From: Thermobifida halotolerans
GTDB taxonomy: Bacteria; Actinomycetota; Actinomycetes; Streptosporangiales; Streptosporangiaceae
DNA length: 64,000 nt
NCBI RefSeq assembly: GCF_003574835.2
Contig: NZ_CP063196.1
Location: 372,001-436,000 of the forward strand
Direction of reading: 5' to 3'
This document shows positions 32,665 through 40,702 of the stretch, in pieces; the first letter of the stretch is position 1; every line of letters begins with the position of its first letter. Under the pieces are notes generated by a model. That model made no database searches, was not told where the DNA came from, and saw only the letters and a list, made by a program, of their open reading frames with translations. Position numbers and translations under genes: made by a program.

Positions 32665-33258
32665 ATGCACGCCCACCTGGAGGAACTACGGGCGGCACTG
32701 GAGGCCACCGACACCGGACGCGTCGAGGAGTGGGGGCGCGTCGCGGCCGCCGCGCTGCGCTCCGGCCACCGCCTCTTCGCCTGCGGCAACGGAGGCAGCG
32801 CCGCCGAGGCCCAGCACCTCACCGCGGAGCTGACCGGACGGTTCGAGAGCGAGCGCCGTCCCCTGTCGGCCATCGCCCTGCACGCCGAGACCTCCAGCGT
32901 CACGGCCATCGCCAACGACTACGGCTACCGCCAGGTCTACGCGCGGCAACTGCGCGCCCACGCCCGCCCCGGCGACATCCTGGTGTGCCTGTCCACCAGC
33001 GGAACCAGCGACAACGTCATCGCCGCGGCCCTGACCGCCCGGGAGCTCGGCGTCACCTGCTGGTCCCTGACCGGGGGCGCGCCCAGCGCACTGGCCGCGG
33101 CCAGCGACGAGACCGTGGCGGTGCCCACCACCCGCACCTCCACGGTCCAGGAGGTCCACCTCGCGCTGGTCCACCTGTTCTGCGAGGCGGTCGACGCGGC
33201 GCTGGCCCCGGTCGGTCTGCTGGCCCGGACCGCGGGCAACGGGGAGGCGCGCGCATGA
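32665..33258 (+). CDS. Sedoheptulose-7-phosphate isomerase (GmhA-like SIS protein)
   Basis: The product has 197 residues of a SIS fold. ACGNGGSAAEAQHLTAELTG and FESERRPLSAIALHAETSSV match phosphoheptose isomerase, and so do NDYGYRQVYARQL, LVCLSTSGTSDNVIAAALTA and TSTVQEVHLALVHLFCEAVD. GmhA converts sedoheptulose 7-phosphate to D-glycero-D-manno-heptose 7-phosphate, the first committed step toward ADP-heptose. The start at 32665 has GGGGGGAG upstream and lies 2 bases after the previous stop; the longer ORF from 32554 overlaps the GT4. The last bases overlap the next ATG. Confidence 0.92.
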   Translation: MHAHLEELRAALEATDTGRVEEWGRVAAAALRSGHRLFACGNGGSAAEAQHLTAELTGRFESERRPLSAIALHAETSSVTAIANDYGYRQVYARQLRAHARPGDILVCLSTSGTSDNVIAAALTARELGVTCWSLTGGAPSALAAASDETVAVPTTRTSTVQEVHLALVHLFCEAVDAALAPVGLLARTAGNGEARA

Positions 33259-34649
33259 CCGGCAGGACGGGACCGCTGGTGGTGATCGGAGACGCCCTGC
33301 TCGACGTCGACCTGAACGGTGTCTCCCGCCGCGACTGCCCCGACGCGCCCGGCGCGCCCGTGGTGGAGGACGCGCGCGTCCGGCACCGCCCCGGCGGGGC
33401 CGCCCTGGCCGCCTGGTGCGCCGCGCTGCGCAACCGCCGGGTCGTGCTGGTCACCGCGCTGGGCCACGACGCCGCGGGTGTCCGCCTGGCCGAACTGCTG
33501 GGCGACGCGGTGTCCCTGGTGACCCTCCCCCTGCTGGGCCGCACCCCGGTCAAGACCCGCGTCCGCGCCGACGGTCGCACCGTGGCCCGCCTCGACGAGG
33601 GAGCGGGTCGGGCCGCGCTCACCGCGTCGACCGCGCGGCTGGCCGAGGTGCTCGACAGCGCGGCGGCGATCCTGGTCTCCGACTACGGACGCGGCCTGAC
33701 CGAACTCGCGGAGGTGCGCCGACTCCTCGCCGAACGCGCCGCGACCACACCGATCGTGTGGGACCCGCACCCGCGCGGCTCCGATCCCGTGCCGGGCGCG
33801 CGTCTGGTCACCCCCAACGCGGCCGAGGCGGGAGGCGCCGACGGCGACCCGCGCGCCGTGGCGCTGCGGGCCGCGGAGCTGGCGGAGCGGTGGCGCGCCG
33901 GGTCGGTGGCGATCACCCTCGGAGCGGACGGCGCGGTGTGGGCGGACGCCCGCGGCGACCACCGCCGCGTCACCGCCGAGCCCCTGTCCGACCCCGGTGA
34001 CGTCTGCGGCGCGGGAGACGCCTTCGCGGCGCACACCGCGGGCGCGCTGGCTGACGGCGACGACCCCGCGCGGGCCGTCGCCCGCGGCGTGGCCGGGGCC
34101 ACCGAGTTCGTGCGCGCGGGCGGCGCCGCGGCGGTGGGCGGGGCCGCGGCCGGATTCGACCCCCAGCCGTCGGCCCTGGCGGTGACCCCCGGCGGTGACG
34201 CCTTGGCCGTGGCCGAGGAGGTGCGCTCCCGCGGCGGCCGGGTCGTGGCGGCCGGAGGCTGCTTCGACGTCCTGCACGCCGGACACGTCAGCCTGCTGCG
34301 CAGGGCCCGCTCCCTCGGGGACTGCCTCGTCGTGTGCCTCAACGGCGACGCGTCGGTGCGCGCCCTCAAGGGCCCCGACCGGCCGCTGGTGGGCCAGCAC
34401 GACCGCGCGCACGTCCTGTCGGCGCTGGAGTGCGTGGACGCGGTGTGGATCTTCGACGAGGAGACCCCGCTGGACGCGCTGGAACGCCTGCGTCCGGACG
34501 TGTGGGTCAAGGGCGGCGACTACACGCCCGACGAACTGCCCGAAACCCCGGTGGTGCGCCGCCACGGCGGGGAGGTGGTGTGCCTGCCGCTGCTGCCCGG
34601 GCGCTCCACCAGCGGTCTGGTGGAGTCCGTGCGCGCCACCTCCCGCTGA
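33255..34649 (+). CDS. Bifunctional heptose-7-P kinase / heptose-1-P adenylyltransferase (HldE-like)
   Basis: The product has 464 residues. The first ~300 residues are a PfkB/ribokinase domain: VVIGDALLDVDLNGVSRRDC, RHRPGGAALAAW, SDYGRGLT, and DPGDVCGAGDAFAAHTAGAL with the catalytic Asp of the GAGD motif. From about residue 330 a cytidylyltransferase-type domain follows: GGCFDVLHAGHVSLLRRARS, LNGDASVRALKGPDRPLV and WVKGGDYTPDELPE. Together they phosphorylate heptose 7-phosphate at C1 and, after GmhB acts, make ADP-heptose. ATGA overlap couples it to gmhA. This completes the pathway within the operon, as gmhA, hldE and gmhB-like genes are all present. Confidence 0.92.
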   Translation: MTGRTGPLVVIGDALLDVDLNGVSRRDCPDAPGAPVVEDARVRHRPGGAALAAWCAALRNRRVVLVTALGHDAAGVRLAELLGDAVSLVTLPLLGRTPVKTRVRADGRTVARLDEGAGRAALTASTARLAEVLDSAAAILVSDYGRGLTELAEVRRLLAERAATTPIVWDPHPRGSDPVPGARLVTPNAAEAGGADGDPRAVALRAAELAERWRAGSVAITLGADGAVWADARGDHRRVTAEPLSDPGDVCGAGDAFAAHTAGALADGDDPARAVARGVAGATEFVRAGGAAAVGGAAAGFDPQPSALAVTPGGDALAVAEEVRSRGGRVVAAGGCFDVLHAGHVSLLRRARSLGDCLVVCLNGDASVRALKGPDRPLVGQHDRAHVLSALECVDAVWIFDEETPLDALERLRPDVWVKGGDYTPDELPETPVVRRHGGEVVCLPLLPGRSTSGLVESVRATSR

Positions 34650-34705
34650 CCCGGCCCCGAAGCCCCGTCCGACCCGAAGTGACGAACCGACAGAAGGGAA
34701 ACGCG

Positions 34706-35392
34706 ATGCGCCCGTTGGGAAACACGCTGATCACCGGTGGCGCCTCCGGCCTGGGAGCCGCCGTGGCCCGAGCCGTGGCGGACGAGGGGGGCACCCCGCT
34801 CGTCATCGACATCCACCACCCCGGCGAGGAGTGGCCGTTCGTCAAGGCCGACCTGGCCGACCGGACCGCCACGGAGAACGCGGTCGGGGAGTTGGCGGCC
34901 CGGGCGGGCGGCATCGACGCGGTGGTCAACGCCGCCGGGACCGACGCCTGCGGACGCCTGGAGGACGTGCCCGCCGACGACTGGGAGCGGGTGGTCCGCG
35001 TCAACCTCCTCGGCACCGCCGCGGTGGTGCGCGCCGCGCTGCCGCACCTGCGCGCCAGCGGCGGCACGATCGTCGACTGCGCCTCCACGCTGGGGCTGCG
35101 CGCCCTCAGCGACGCCACCGCCTACTGCGCCTCCAAGTTCGGGGTCGTCGGGTTCACCCGGGCGCTGGCCGCGGAGCTCGCCGGGCAGGTCGGGGTGACC
35201 CTGCTGGTTCCCGGCGGCATGGACACCGCGTTCTTCGACGGCCGCAGCGAGCAGTACAAGCCCGGCCCCGACGCCAAACTCAACCGGCCCGAGGACGTGG
35301 CGAACGCGGTGCTCTTCGCGCTGCGCCAGCCGTCCGGCTGCGAGGTCCGCGAACTCGTCATCTGCCCCTCGACGGAGACGTCCTGGCCGTGA
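34706..35392 (+). CDS. Short-chain dehydrogenase/reductase of the heptose operon
   Basis: The product has 228 residues. GGASGLGAAVARAVADEGGT is the cofactor loop; D-I-H-H after strand 2 suggests NAD(H). NAAGTD, the catalytic Ser in DCASTLGLRA and YCASK complete the SDR set. It would oxidise or reduce a sugar carbon, for example to modify the heptose or another NDP-sugar of the cluster. It starts 56 bp after the hldE-like stop with AGAAGGG upstream, so an operon is likely. The substrate is unknown. Confidence 0.85.
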   Translation: MRPLGNTLITGGASGLGAAVARAVADEGGTPLVIDIHHPGEEWPFVKADLADRTATENAVGELAARAGGIDAVVNAAGTDACGRLEDVPADDWERVVRVNLLGTAAVVRAALPHLRASGGTIVDCASTLGLRALSDATAYCASKFGVVGFTRALAAELAGQVGVTLLVPGGMDTAFFDGRSEQYKPGPDAKLNRPEDVANAVLFALRQPSGCEVRELVICPSTETSWP

Positions 35393-35466
35393 CTCCCATC
35401 CGAGGACCCCGCCGCCGCACCGACGCGGGTCGCGGCGGCGGGGACGGACCCTGTGAGGAGGCCCGA

Positions 35467-36441
35467 ATGGCACCCACCACCCTGGTGACCGGAGGAGCCG
35501 GATTCATCGGCTCCCACCTGTGCGAACGACTCTTGGACGAGGGCATGGACGTGGTGTGCGCGGACAACTTCGCCACCGGCAGCGCCGCCAACGTCGCCCA
35601 CCTGCTCGACCGCGGGAACTTCCGCCTGGTCGAGGCGGACCTGACCGAACCCGTGGACCTGGACGAACCCGTCGACCTCGTCTTCCACCTGGCCTCCGCC
35701 GCGTCGCCGCGGGACTACCTCCGGCTGCCGGTGGAGACCCTGGAGGCGGGCAGCCTGGGCACCCGCAACGCCCTGCGGCTCGCCGAGGAGCACGGCGCCC
35801 GGTTCGTCCTCGCCTCCACCAGCGAGGTCTACGGCGACCCGCTGGAGTATCCGCAGCGCGAGAACTACTGGGGAAACGTCAACCCGGTGGGCCCGCGCAG
35901 CGTCTACGACGAGGCCAAACGCTACGCCGAGTCGCTGACGATGGCCTGCCACCGCGCGCACGGCACCAACGTGGGGATCGCGCGGATCTTCAACAGCTAC
36001 GGTCCCAGACTGCGCCCCGGCGACGGCCGCGTCATCCCCACCTTCATCCGCCAGGCGCTCGACGGCGAACCGCTCACCGTCGCCGGTGACGGCCGCCAGA
36101 CCCGCTCGGTCTGCTACGTCGACGACACCGTGGCGGGACTGCTCGCACTGGCCCGCAGCGACCTGACCGGGCCGGTCAACATCGGCAGCGACGAGGAACT
36201 GTCGGTGCTGGCCCTGGCCGAACTCGTCAAGGAGGTCACCTGCTCCAACTCGCCGATCGTCTTCGTCGACCGGCCGGAGGACGACCCGCGGTTCCGGCGG
36301 CCCGACATCACCCTGGCCCGGACCAGCCTCGGCTGGCGGCCGCGGGTGCTGCTGGAGGAGGGGCTGCGCCGCACCGTCGACTACTTCCGCAGGGAGCGGG
36401 GCCTGCCGCCCATGTCCGAGCGGGTCGTTCCGGTGAACTGA
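35467..36441 (+). CDS. NAD-dependent sugar epimerase/dehydratase (UXS-like extended SDR)
   Basis: The product has 324 residues of an extended SDR. TGGAGFIGSHLCERLLDEGM is the NAD loop, FHLASAASPRDYLRLPVETL and STSEVYGDPLEYPQRENYWG are the segments that in UDP-glucuronate decarboxylases surround the active site, and YDEAKRYAESL holds the Tyr-x-x-x-Lys pair. The C-terminal half has RIFNSYGPRLRPGDGRVIPT and ARTSLGWRPRVLLEEGLRRT. The substrate is an NDP-sugar, perhaps UDP-glucuronate or ADP-heptose; this cannot be decided by eye. GAGGAGG lies before the ATG at 35467. It would supply a further sugar for the glycan. Confidence 0.88.
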   Translation: MAPTTLVTGGAGFIGSHLCERLLDEGMDVVCADNFATGSAANVAHLLDRGNFRLVEADLTEPVDLDEPVDLVFHLASAASPRDYLRLPVETLEAGSLGTRNALRLAEEHGARFVLASTSEVYGDPLEYPQRENYWGNVNPVGPRSVYDEAKRYAESLTMACHRAHGTNVGIARIFNSYGPRLRPGDGRVIPTFIRQALDGEPLTVAGDGRQTRSVCYVDDTVAGLLALARSDLTGPVNIGSDEELSVLALAELVKEVTCSNSPIVFVDRPEDDPRFRRPDITLARTSLGWRPRVLLEEGLRRTVDYFRRERGLPPMSERVVPVN

Positions 36442-36522
36442 CCGCCTCCGCGCGGACGGTAGGCGCCCGCGCACGCGGGTAGTCGTGATCACCGGGGGAC
36501 CAGACCGAGGAGGGGGACACGG

Positions 36523-37401
36523 GTGAAGCAGAACCGGGAGACGGCAGGACGGGTCACCGTCGTCATCGCCACCCGCAACCGCCGGGAGGAACTGCACCGG
36601 ACGCTGCGCCGACTGGCGCGGCTGCGCCCCCGGCCGCCGGTGGTCGTCGTGGACAACGCCTCCACCGACGACACCGCCGAGTCGGTGCGCGCGCTCTTTC
36701 CCGAGACGCAGGTGGTGTCGCTGGCCCGCAACATCGGAAGCGCCGCGCGCAACATAGGGGTGTCGCTGGCCCGCACCCCGTACGCGGCGTTCTGCGACGA
36801 CGACTCCTGGTGGGAGCCCGGAGCGCTGGAGCGCGCCGCCGACGCCTTCGACGCCCATCCCCGCCTGGGACTCGTCGCGGCCTCGGTCAGCGTCGGCGAG
36901 GACGCGCGGCCCGACCCCATCAACGCGCAGTTGGCCGACGGGCTGGGCACCGTGCCCGGCCTGCCGGGCCCGCGCGTCCTGGGGTTCATGGCGTGCGCGT
37001 CGGTCGTGCGCGTGGCGGCGTTCGAGGAGGTGGGCGGGTTCAACCCGCTGCTGTTCTTCGCGGGGGAGGAGACCCTGCTCGCCCTGGACCTGGCCGCCGC
37101 CGGGTGGGAGCCGTGCCATCTGCCCGAGGTGTGGGCGCATCATCATCCCTCCACCCAGCGGCCGCCCGGTCCGTGGCGGCGGCGCCTGGAGGAGCGCAAC
37201 GCGGTGCTGACGATGTGGCTGCGCCGCCCCTGGGCGCGGGCGCTCGGCGCGACCGCGGGCCTGGCCCGGCGGGGGCTGCGGGACGCACCGGCCCGCCAGG
37301 CCCTCGGCGACGTGCTGCGCGGCATGCCGCGGGTGCTCGCGGCCCGGCACCGTCTGCCGCCGTCGGTGGAGAACGACATGCGCGTGCTGGAGACGCGGTG
37401 A
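36523..37401 (+). CDS. GT2 glycosyltransferase, first of a tandem pair
   Basis: The product has 292 residues and starts with GTG at 36523, with GAGGAGGGGG upstream. VTVVIATRNRREELHRTLRR, VVVVDNASTDDTAESVRALF and FCDDDSWWEPGALERAADAF give the GT-A fold and the D-D-D metal motif; AGEETLLALDLAAAGWEPCH is the ED-type acceptor segment. The next gene is a paralogue of about equal length with the same motif set, so the pair arose by duplication. Such rhamnosyl- or mannosyltransferase-like enzymes add a single sugar to a growing glycan. Confidence 0.88.
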   Translation: MKQNRETAGRVTVVIATRNRREELHRTLRRLARLRPRPPVVVVDNASTDDTAESVRALFPETQVVSLARNIGSAARNIGVSLARTPYAAFCDDDSWWEPGALERAADAFDAHPRLGLVAASVSVGEDARPDPINAQLADGLGTVPGLPGPRVLGFMACASVVRVAAFEEVGGFNPLLFFAGEETLLALDLAAAGWEPCHLPEVWAHHHPSTQRPPGPWRRRLEERNAVLTMWLRRPWARALGATAGLARRGLRDAPARQALGDVLRGMPRVLAARHRLPPSVENDMRVLETR

Positions 37402-38297
37402 GCGCCGAGCCGCGGGTCGGCGTCGTCGTCATCACCCACCAGCGCCGCCCGGAGGTGCTGCACACCCTGCGCAGACTCCGCGACCTGCCCGAGTCGCCCC
37501 CCGTCGTGGTGGTGGACAACGCCTCCACCGACGGCACCGCCGAGGCGGTGGCGGCGCAGCACCCCGAGGTCGCGCTGATCCGCGCCCCCGTCAACCTGGG
37601 GGCGGTGGCCCGCAACATCGGCGTGGAGGCGCTCGACACCCCGTACGTGGCGTTCTGCGACGACGACACCTGGTGGGAGCCGGGGTCGCTGGAGCGCGCC
37701 GCCGACCTGCTCGACGAGTTCCCCCGGATCGGCTGTCTGACCGCGCGCATCGTCGTCGAGCCGGACGGCCGGGAGGACCCCATCACCCCGGAGCTGCGCC
37801 ACTCTCCGGTGCCGGGGCCGCCGGAGCTTCCGGGCCCGGCCCTGCTGAGTGTGCTGGCGGGCGCGTCGGTGTTCCGGGTGAGCGCGTTCACCGAGGCGGG
37901 CGGGTTCTCCCCGAGGCTGTGGCTGGGCGGGGAGGAGGAGCTGCTCTCCCTGGATCTGGCCGCCGCCGGATGGTGGCTGTGCTGGATCGAGGACATGGTC
38001 GTGCACCACGCCGCCTCCCGCAGGCGCGACAGCCGCGTGCGCCGCCGCCTGGGCATCCGCAACACGCTGTGGACGGCGTGGCTGCGCCGCCCCCTGGGCG
38101 GGGCGCTGCTGCGCACCGGCGCGGTGCTGCGCGCCGTGCCCAAGGACGCGGCCAGCGCCCGGGCACTGGCCGCGGCCGTCGCGGGGCTGCCGTGGGTGCT
38201 GCGGGAACGGCGCCCGGTGCCCCGCGAGATCGAGCGGGGACTGCGCCTGCTGGCCGAACCGCAGCGCCACTCCCGAGCTCGCCGCTACGTGGGCTGA
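37398..38297 (+). CDS. GT2 glycosyltransferase, second of a tandem pair
   Basis: The product has 299 residues, with GTG at 37398 overlapping the previous stop. VGVVVITHQRRPEVLHTLRR, VVVVDNASTDGTAEAVAAQH and FCDDDTWWEPGSLERAADLL align throughout with the preceding gene; GGEEELLSLDLAAAGWWLCW is the acceptor-side motif. The two proteins diverge in the C-terminal ~70 residues, which suggests different acceptors. This is the last gene of the operon; GC-rich hairpins follow. Confidence 0.88.
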   Translation: MSAEPRVGVVVITHQRRPEVLHTLRRLRDLPESPPVVVVDNASTDGTAEAVAAQHPEVALIRAPVNLGAVARNIGVEALDTPYVAFCDDDTWWEPGSLERAADLLDEFPRIGCLTARIVVEPDGREDPITPELRHSPVPGPPELPGPALLSVLAGASVFRVSAFTEAGGFSPRLWLGGEEELLSLDLAAAGWWLCWIEDMVVHHAASRRRDSRVRRRLGIRNTLWTAWLRRPLGGALLRTGAVLRAVPKDAASARALAAAVAGLPWVLRERRPVPREIERGLRLLAEPQRHSRARRYVG

Positions 38298-38329
38298 GGC
38301 CCGCCCCGGGGGTGTCGGCATCGACGTGA

Positions 38330-38358
38330 GTGGGGCCGTGAAGCGCGAGTGCGGCCCC
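38330..38358 (+). terminator. Possible terminator after the heptose operon
   Basis: GGGGCCG (38330-38336) pairs with CGGCCCC (38352-38358) around 15 bases, 33 bases after the last stop. This is a modest stem. Confidence 0.35.
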
Positions 38359-38388
38359 CTGGTGTCAAGATCAACGAGGGGGACGCGG

Positions 38389-38443
38389 GGTATTCCGCCT
38401 GGGCCTCAGGGGTGGGGCACCGCTGGGGTCGGGGTGGAATGCC
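38389..38443. repeat. GGTATTCC-type hairpin, copy 1
   Basis: GGTATTCCGCC (38389-38399) can pair with GGTGGAATGCC (38433-38443). A related hairpin lies at 41689-41734 and a single arm at 42788-42800. The remainder of the gap 38298-38658 holds no recognisable gene. Confidence 0.45.
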
Positions 38444-38658
38444 GTGGGCTGGTCGGCGCGGAGTCCTACGGCCGGTGCTCGCCAGGCGGCCGTCAGACCT
38501 CGGTCGGAGCGCGCCGTGTGCGCTCCGAAGAACACCGGCCACCATTGAACGCCCGAGGGTTTCCCGTTTCGGAAAACATTCATGCTTGTCTTCCAGGGCA
38601 GGGGCTTCTAACGTCGTGGCATGAAATCCCGAATCCTGTCGGAGGGAGAGCGGCCCCC

Positions 38659-38836
38659 GTGCGTCTGACCAGGATCGACGGAACGTACAGTCTACGCAAC
38701 TGACCGAGGAACGTACGTGATCCAGGGGTACGTGGTCAGCGACAGCGAGATGGCGGGTCAAGTGGACCTTCCTCAGGGGGAGACCGCTGTCGAGGTTCCC
38801 CGGGAACTCCTTGAGAGGGTCGCCCGTGATCTCTGA
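38659..38836 (+). pseudogene. Small partner gene of DUF6879, apparent frameshift
   Basis: GTG at 38659 begins VRLTRIDGTYSLRN and then meets a stop. One frame over, the text TVYATDRGTYVIQGYVVSDS and EMAGQVDLPQGETAVEVPRE continues to a stop at 38834-38836. As I recall, actinobacterial DUF6879 genes are commonly preceded by a ~65-residue protein of just this two-part sequence, so the two halves belong together and one base appears to have been gained near 38680-38700. It overlaps the DUF6879 start. A sequencing error would look the same. Confidence 0.55.
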
Positions 38837-39350
38837 GGAAGAGCTCGCAGAATACTTCGCTTCGTTCACGTCATCGGCTTTCCGACTGGAGACACTCGAC
38901 ACGTACCGTGTCGCAGAGGAAGCCGAATACTTCGACCGTTTCCTTTCCGGCGGGGATTTCCCCGAGGAGTGGCGGCACAACCCCTGGGTCCGCAGCATCA
39001 CCAGCACCGGGAGAAGGCTGCGACGAGTCCGCGTTCTCACTCCTCCACTGAGTGATTACCTGAGGTTCCAACTCTCTTGGGGCTACCCCGGAAACGTCAG
39101 GGACGGCGAGGAGATCAGTATCCTCAACCTCTCCGACCACCCCGTCCCAGACCTTCCAGATCATGATTTCTGGCTCTTCGACGAGAAGACGGTCCTCAGG
39201 ATGCACTACACCGGGACCGGTGAGTTCCTGGGCGCCGAGCGCATCGACGAAGACTTGACCGCCGAGTATTTGGGATACCGCGACAAAGCGCTCGCCGCCG
39301 CCGTTCCCTACACCGATTACTGGGACCGCGTCCACCACGATGTCGAGTGA
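38826..39350 (+). CDS. DUF6879-family protein
   Basis: The product has 174 residues from GTG at 38826 (VISEEELAEYFASFTSSAFR), with GAGAGGG upstream. TLDTYRVAEEAEYFDRFLSG, WVRSITSTGRRLRRVRVLTP, DYLRFQLSWGYPGNVRDGEE and DFWLFDEKTVLRMHYTGTGE are the conserved blocks of DUF6879, as I know it. These proteins accompany XRE-DUF5753 and DUF397 genes in actinobacteria, a regulatory module related to the WhiJ/BldB-type systems. The molecular function is unknown. Confidence 0.8.
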   Translation: MISEEELAEYFASFTSSAFRLETLDTYRVAEEAEYFDRFLSGGDFPEEWRHNPWVRSITSTGRRLRRVRVLTPPLSDYLRFQLSWGYPGNVRDGEEISILNLSDHPVPDLPDHDFWLFDEKTVLRMHYTGTGEFLGAERIDEDLTAEYLGYRDKALAAAVPYTDYWDRVHHDVE

Positions 39351-39400
39351 CGAGAGCAGCGATCTCGCGGCCGTTTCCCGTTTGAGGTAGGCCGTCCCGG

Positions 39401-40240
39401 TCAGTGCGGGGGTTGTCGGCCGGTGAGGTGGGGTTGGATGCGGTTGCGCACGGCGGTCTTGCTGAGGCCGACGGTCTCGGCGATGGCTTTGAGGGTTTCG
39501 CCTGCCTGGTAGCGGCGGGCGAGTTCGGTGTCGGGGATGCCGATGTCCTTTCTGCGGTGGCGGGGGTGGGGGACGGGCGCGCCGCGTCGGGCGCGTTGGC
39601 GTTGGCGCAGTCGCAGGACGGTTCCGGTGACGGTGCGGCGGCCGTGGGTGTGTTTGCCGCGCACGTCGTGGCCCCACGGGCGGGACGGAATCTCGTGTTG
39701 GTGCCACAGGGCGAGGAAGGCTCGGCGGGCCTGGGAGAGGGCGGAGACGAAGCTGTGGTACTTCAGGCCGACGGCTTCGGCGGCTCGGGTGTGGTCGTCG
39801 TGGGCGGCCAGGGCGAGCAGGACCCGGCGGTGGCGGGGGCGCAGGGCGGGCCAGATCTGGGCGAGGGCGAGGCGTTCGACCACGCCGGGTTCGGGGCTGG
39901 GGTGGGGGTTGGCGGCGAGGGCCCAGTAGCGCTCGAAGCCGGGGCGGGTGACGGTGTCGTAGCCGGGGTGCCAGCCGCGGAAGGAGCAGTCGGCGCGGGC
40001 GGCGTCTCTGATGGCGTTCCAGGCGACGCGCAGGAGTTCGTGGCGCTGCGGCGGGGTGTCGGTGGCGTAGAGGTGGGTGGTGATGGCCTCCCACGCGGTT
40101 TCGGTGCGCACCTGCCGGTTGAGGTGGCTGCGGTGGTAGGCGGTGGCGGCGGCGGTCGCGGCGATGTCGTCGAGTTCGGCGAGGCTGTAGCCGAAGCGCA
40201 GGGGTTCGCGGCGGGCGTCGAGGGTGTCGGGTGCGGGCAT
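39401..40240 (-). CDS. Sigma-region-4-like DNA-binding protein with a second HTH
   Basis: The product has 279 residues beginning MPAPDTLDARREPLRFGYSL. Residues ~125-190 (IWPALRPRHRRVLLALAAHD, DHTRAAEAVGLKYHSFVSAL, SQARRAFLALWHQHE) resemble sigma factor region 4. The C-terminus (DIGIPDTELARRYQAGETLK then AIAETVGLSKTAVRNRIQPH) is a Hin-recombinase-like helix-turn-helix. A region 2 for the polymerase core is not evident; the N-terminal helical part is unassigned. A mobile-element or plasmid regulator is possible, as similar proteins occur on such elements. The start at 40240 follows the best methionine; the SD is weak. Confidence 0.6.
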   Translation of the reverse strand: MPAPDTLDARREPLRFGYSLAELDDIAATAAATAYHRSHLNRQVRTETAWEAITTHLYATDTPPQRHELLRVAWNAIRDAARADCSFRGWHPGYDTVTRPGFERYWALAANPHPSPEPGVVERLALAQIWPALRPRHRRVLLALAAHDDHTRAAEAVGLKYHSFVSALSQARRAFLALWHQHEIPSRPWGHDVRGKHTHGRRTVTGTVLRLRQRQRARRGAPVPHPRHRRKDIGIPDTELARRYQAGETLKAIAETVGLSKTAVRNRIQPHLTGRQPPH

Positions 40241-40332
40241 GGGCGGGCTTTCACGGGAGGGGTGGGTGCGGGCTTGACGCGGTCGAGGTGAGTGGGCCGT
40301 TGAGGGGCGGAAACGGCCCACTGCCGTCGAGA

Positions 40333-40698
40333 TCAGCGGGGAGCGGGGGTTCGAAGACGGCCCACACGGCGTGGCCGCCGTCCTCTCAGCGTGGCGCGGC
40401 GCTCGGCCACCAGGTTCCGGCGAGGAGCAGCCCCGGTGTGCTCGGCGCACAGCGCGGCGGCGGCCCCTGCCACGTGGGTGGTGGGCGCCTGCCCGGTGCG
40501 GCCCCAGATGAACCACCAGCCCCCGGTGACGCCGTGGACCACCACCACCGGCACCAGACGGCCGGAGGTGCGGACGTAGAGCACGGGGTGGGAGGTGGCG
40601 GACAGGGCGAGCAGCGCGGTCCCGCCCAGGGACCGGACGGCCTCGGCGAGTTGGGAGAGGAGGGCGATGCGGGGGTTGGGAACGAGAGGCTGGCTCTC
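40333..40698 (-). pseudogene. 5'-truncated companion gene of an XRE-DUF5753 module
   Basis: The reading frame VPNPRIALLSQLAEAVRSLG and TALLALSATSHPVLYVRTSG, ending RRPRRVGRLRTPAPR, matches the small proteins that I recall lying divergent to XRE-DUF5753 regulators. No start codon precedes NPRIALL; upstream the frame runs into what is, on the other strand, the middle of an XRE gene. The 5' end of about ten codons and the promoter appear to be lost through the same deletion that truncated the XRE gene. Confidence 0.5.
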
Positions 40699-40702
40699 TT
40701 GA

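Noticed and set aside
38326-38703. Open frames in the gap after the heptose operon
   Set aside because: No family signature, hairpins in place of codon bias, and no ribosome site; only the short gene at 38659 is supported.
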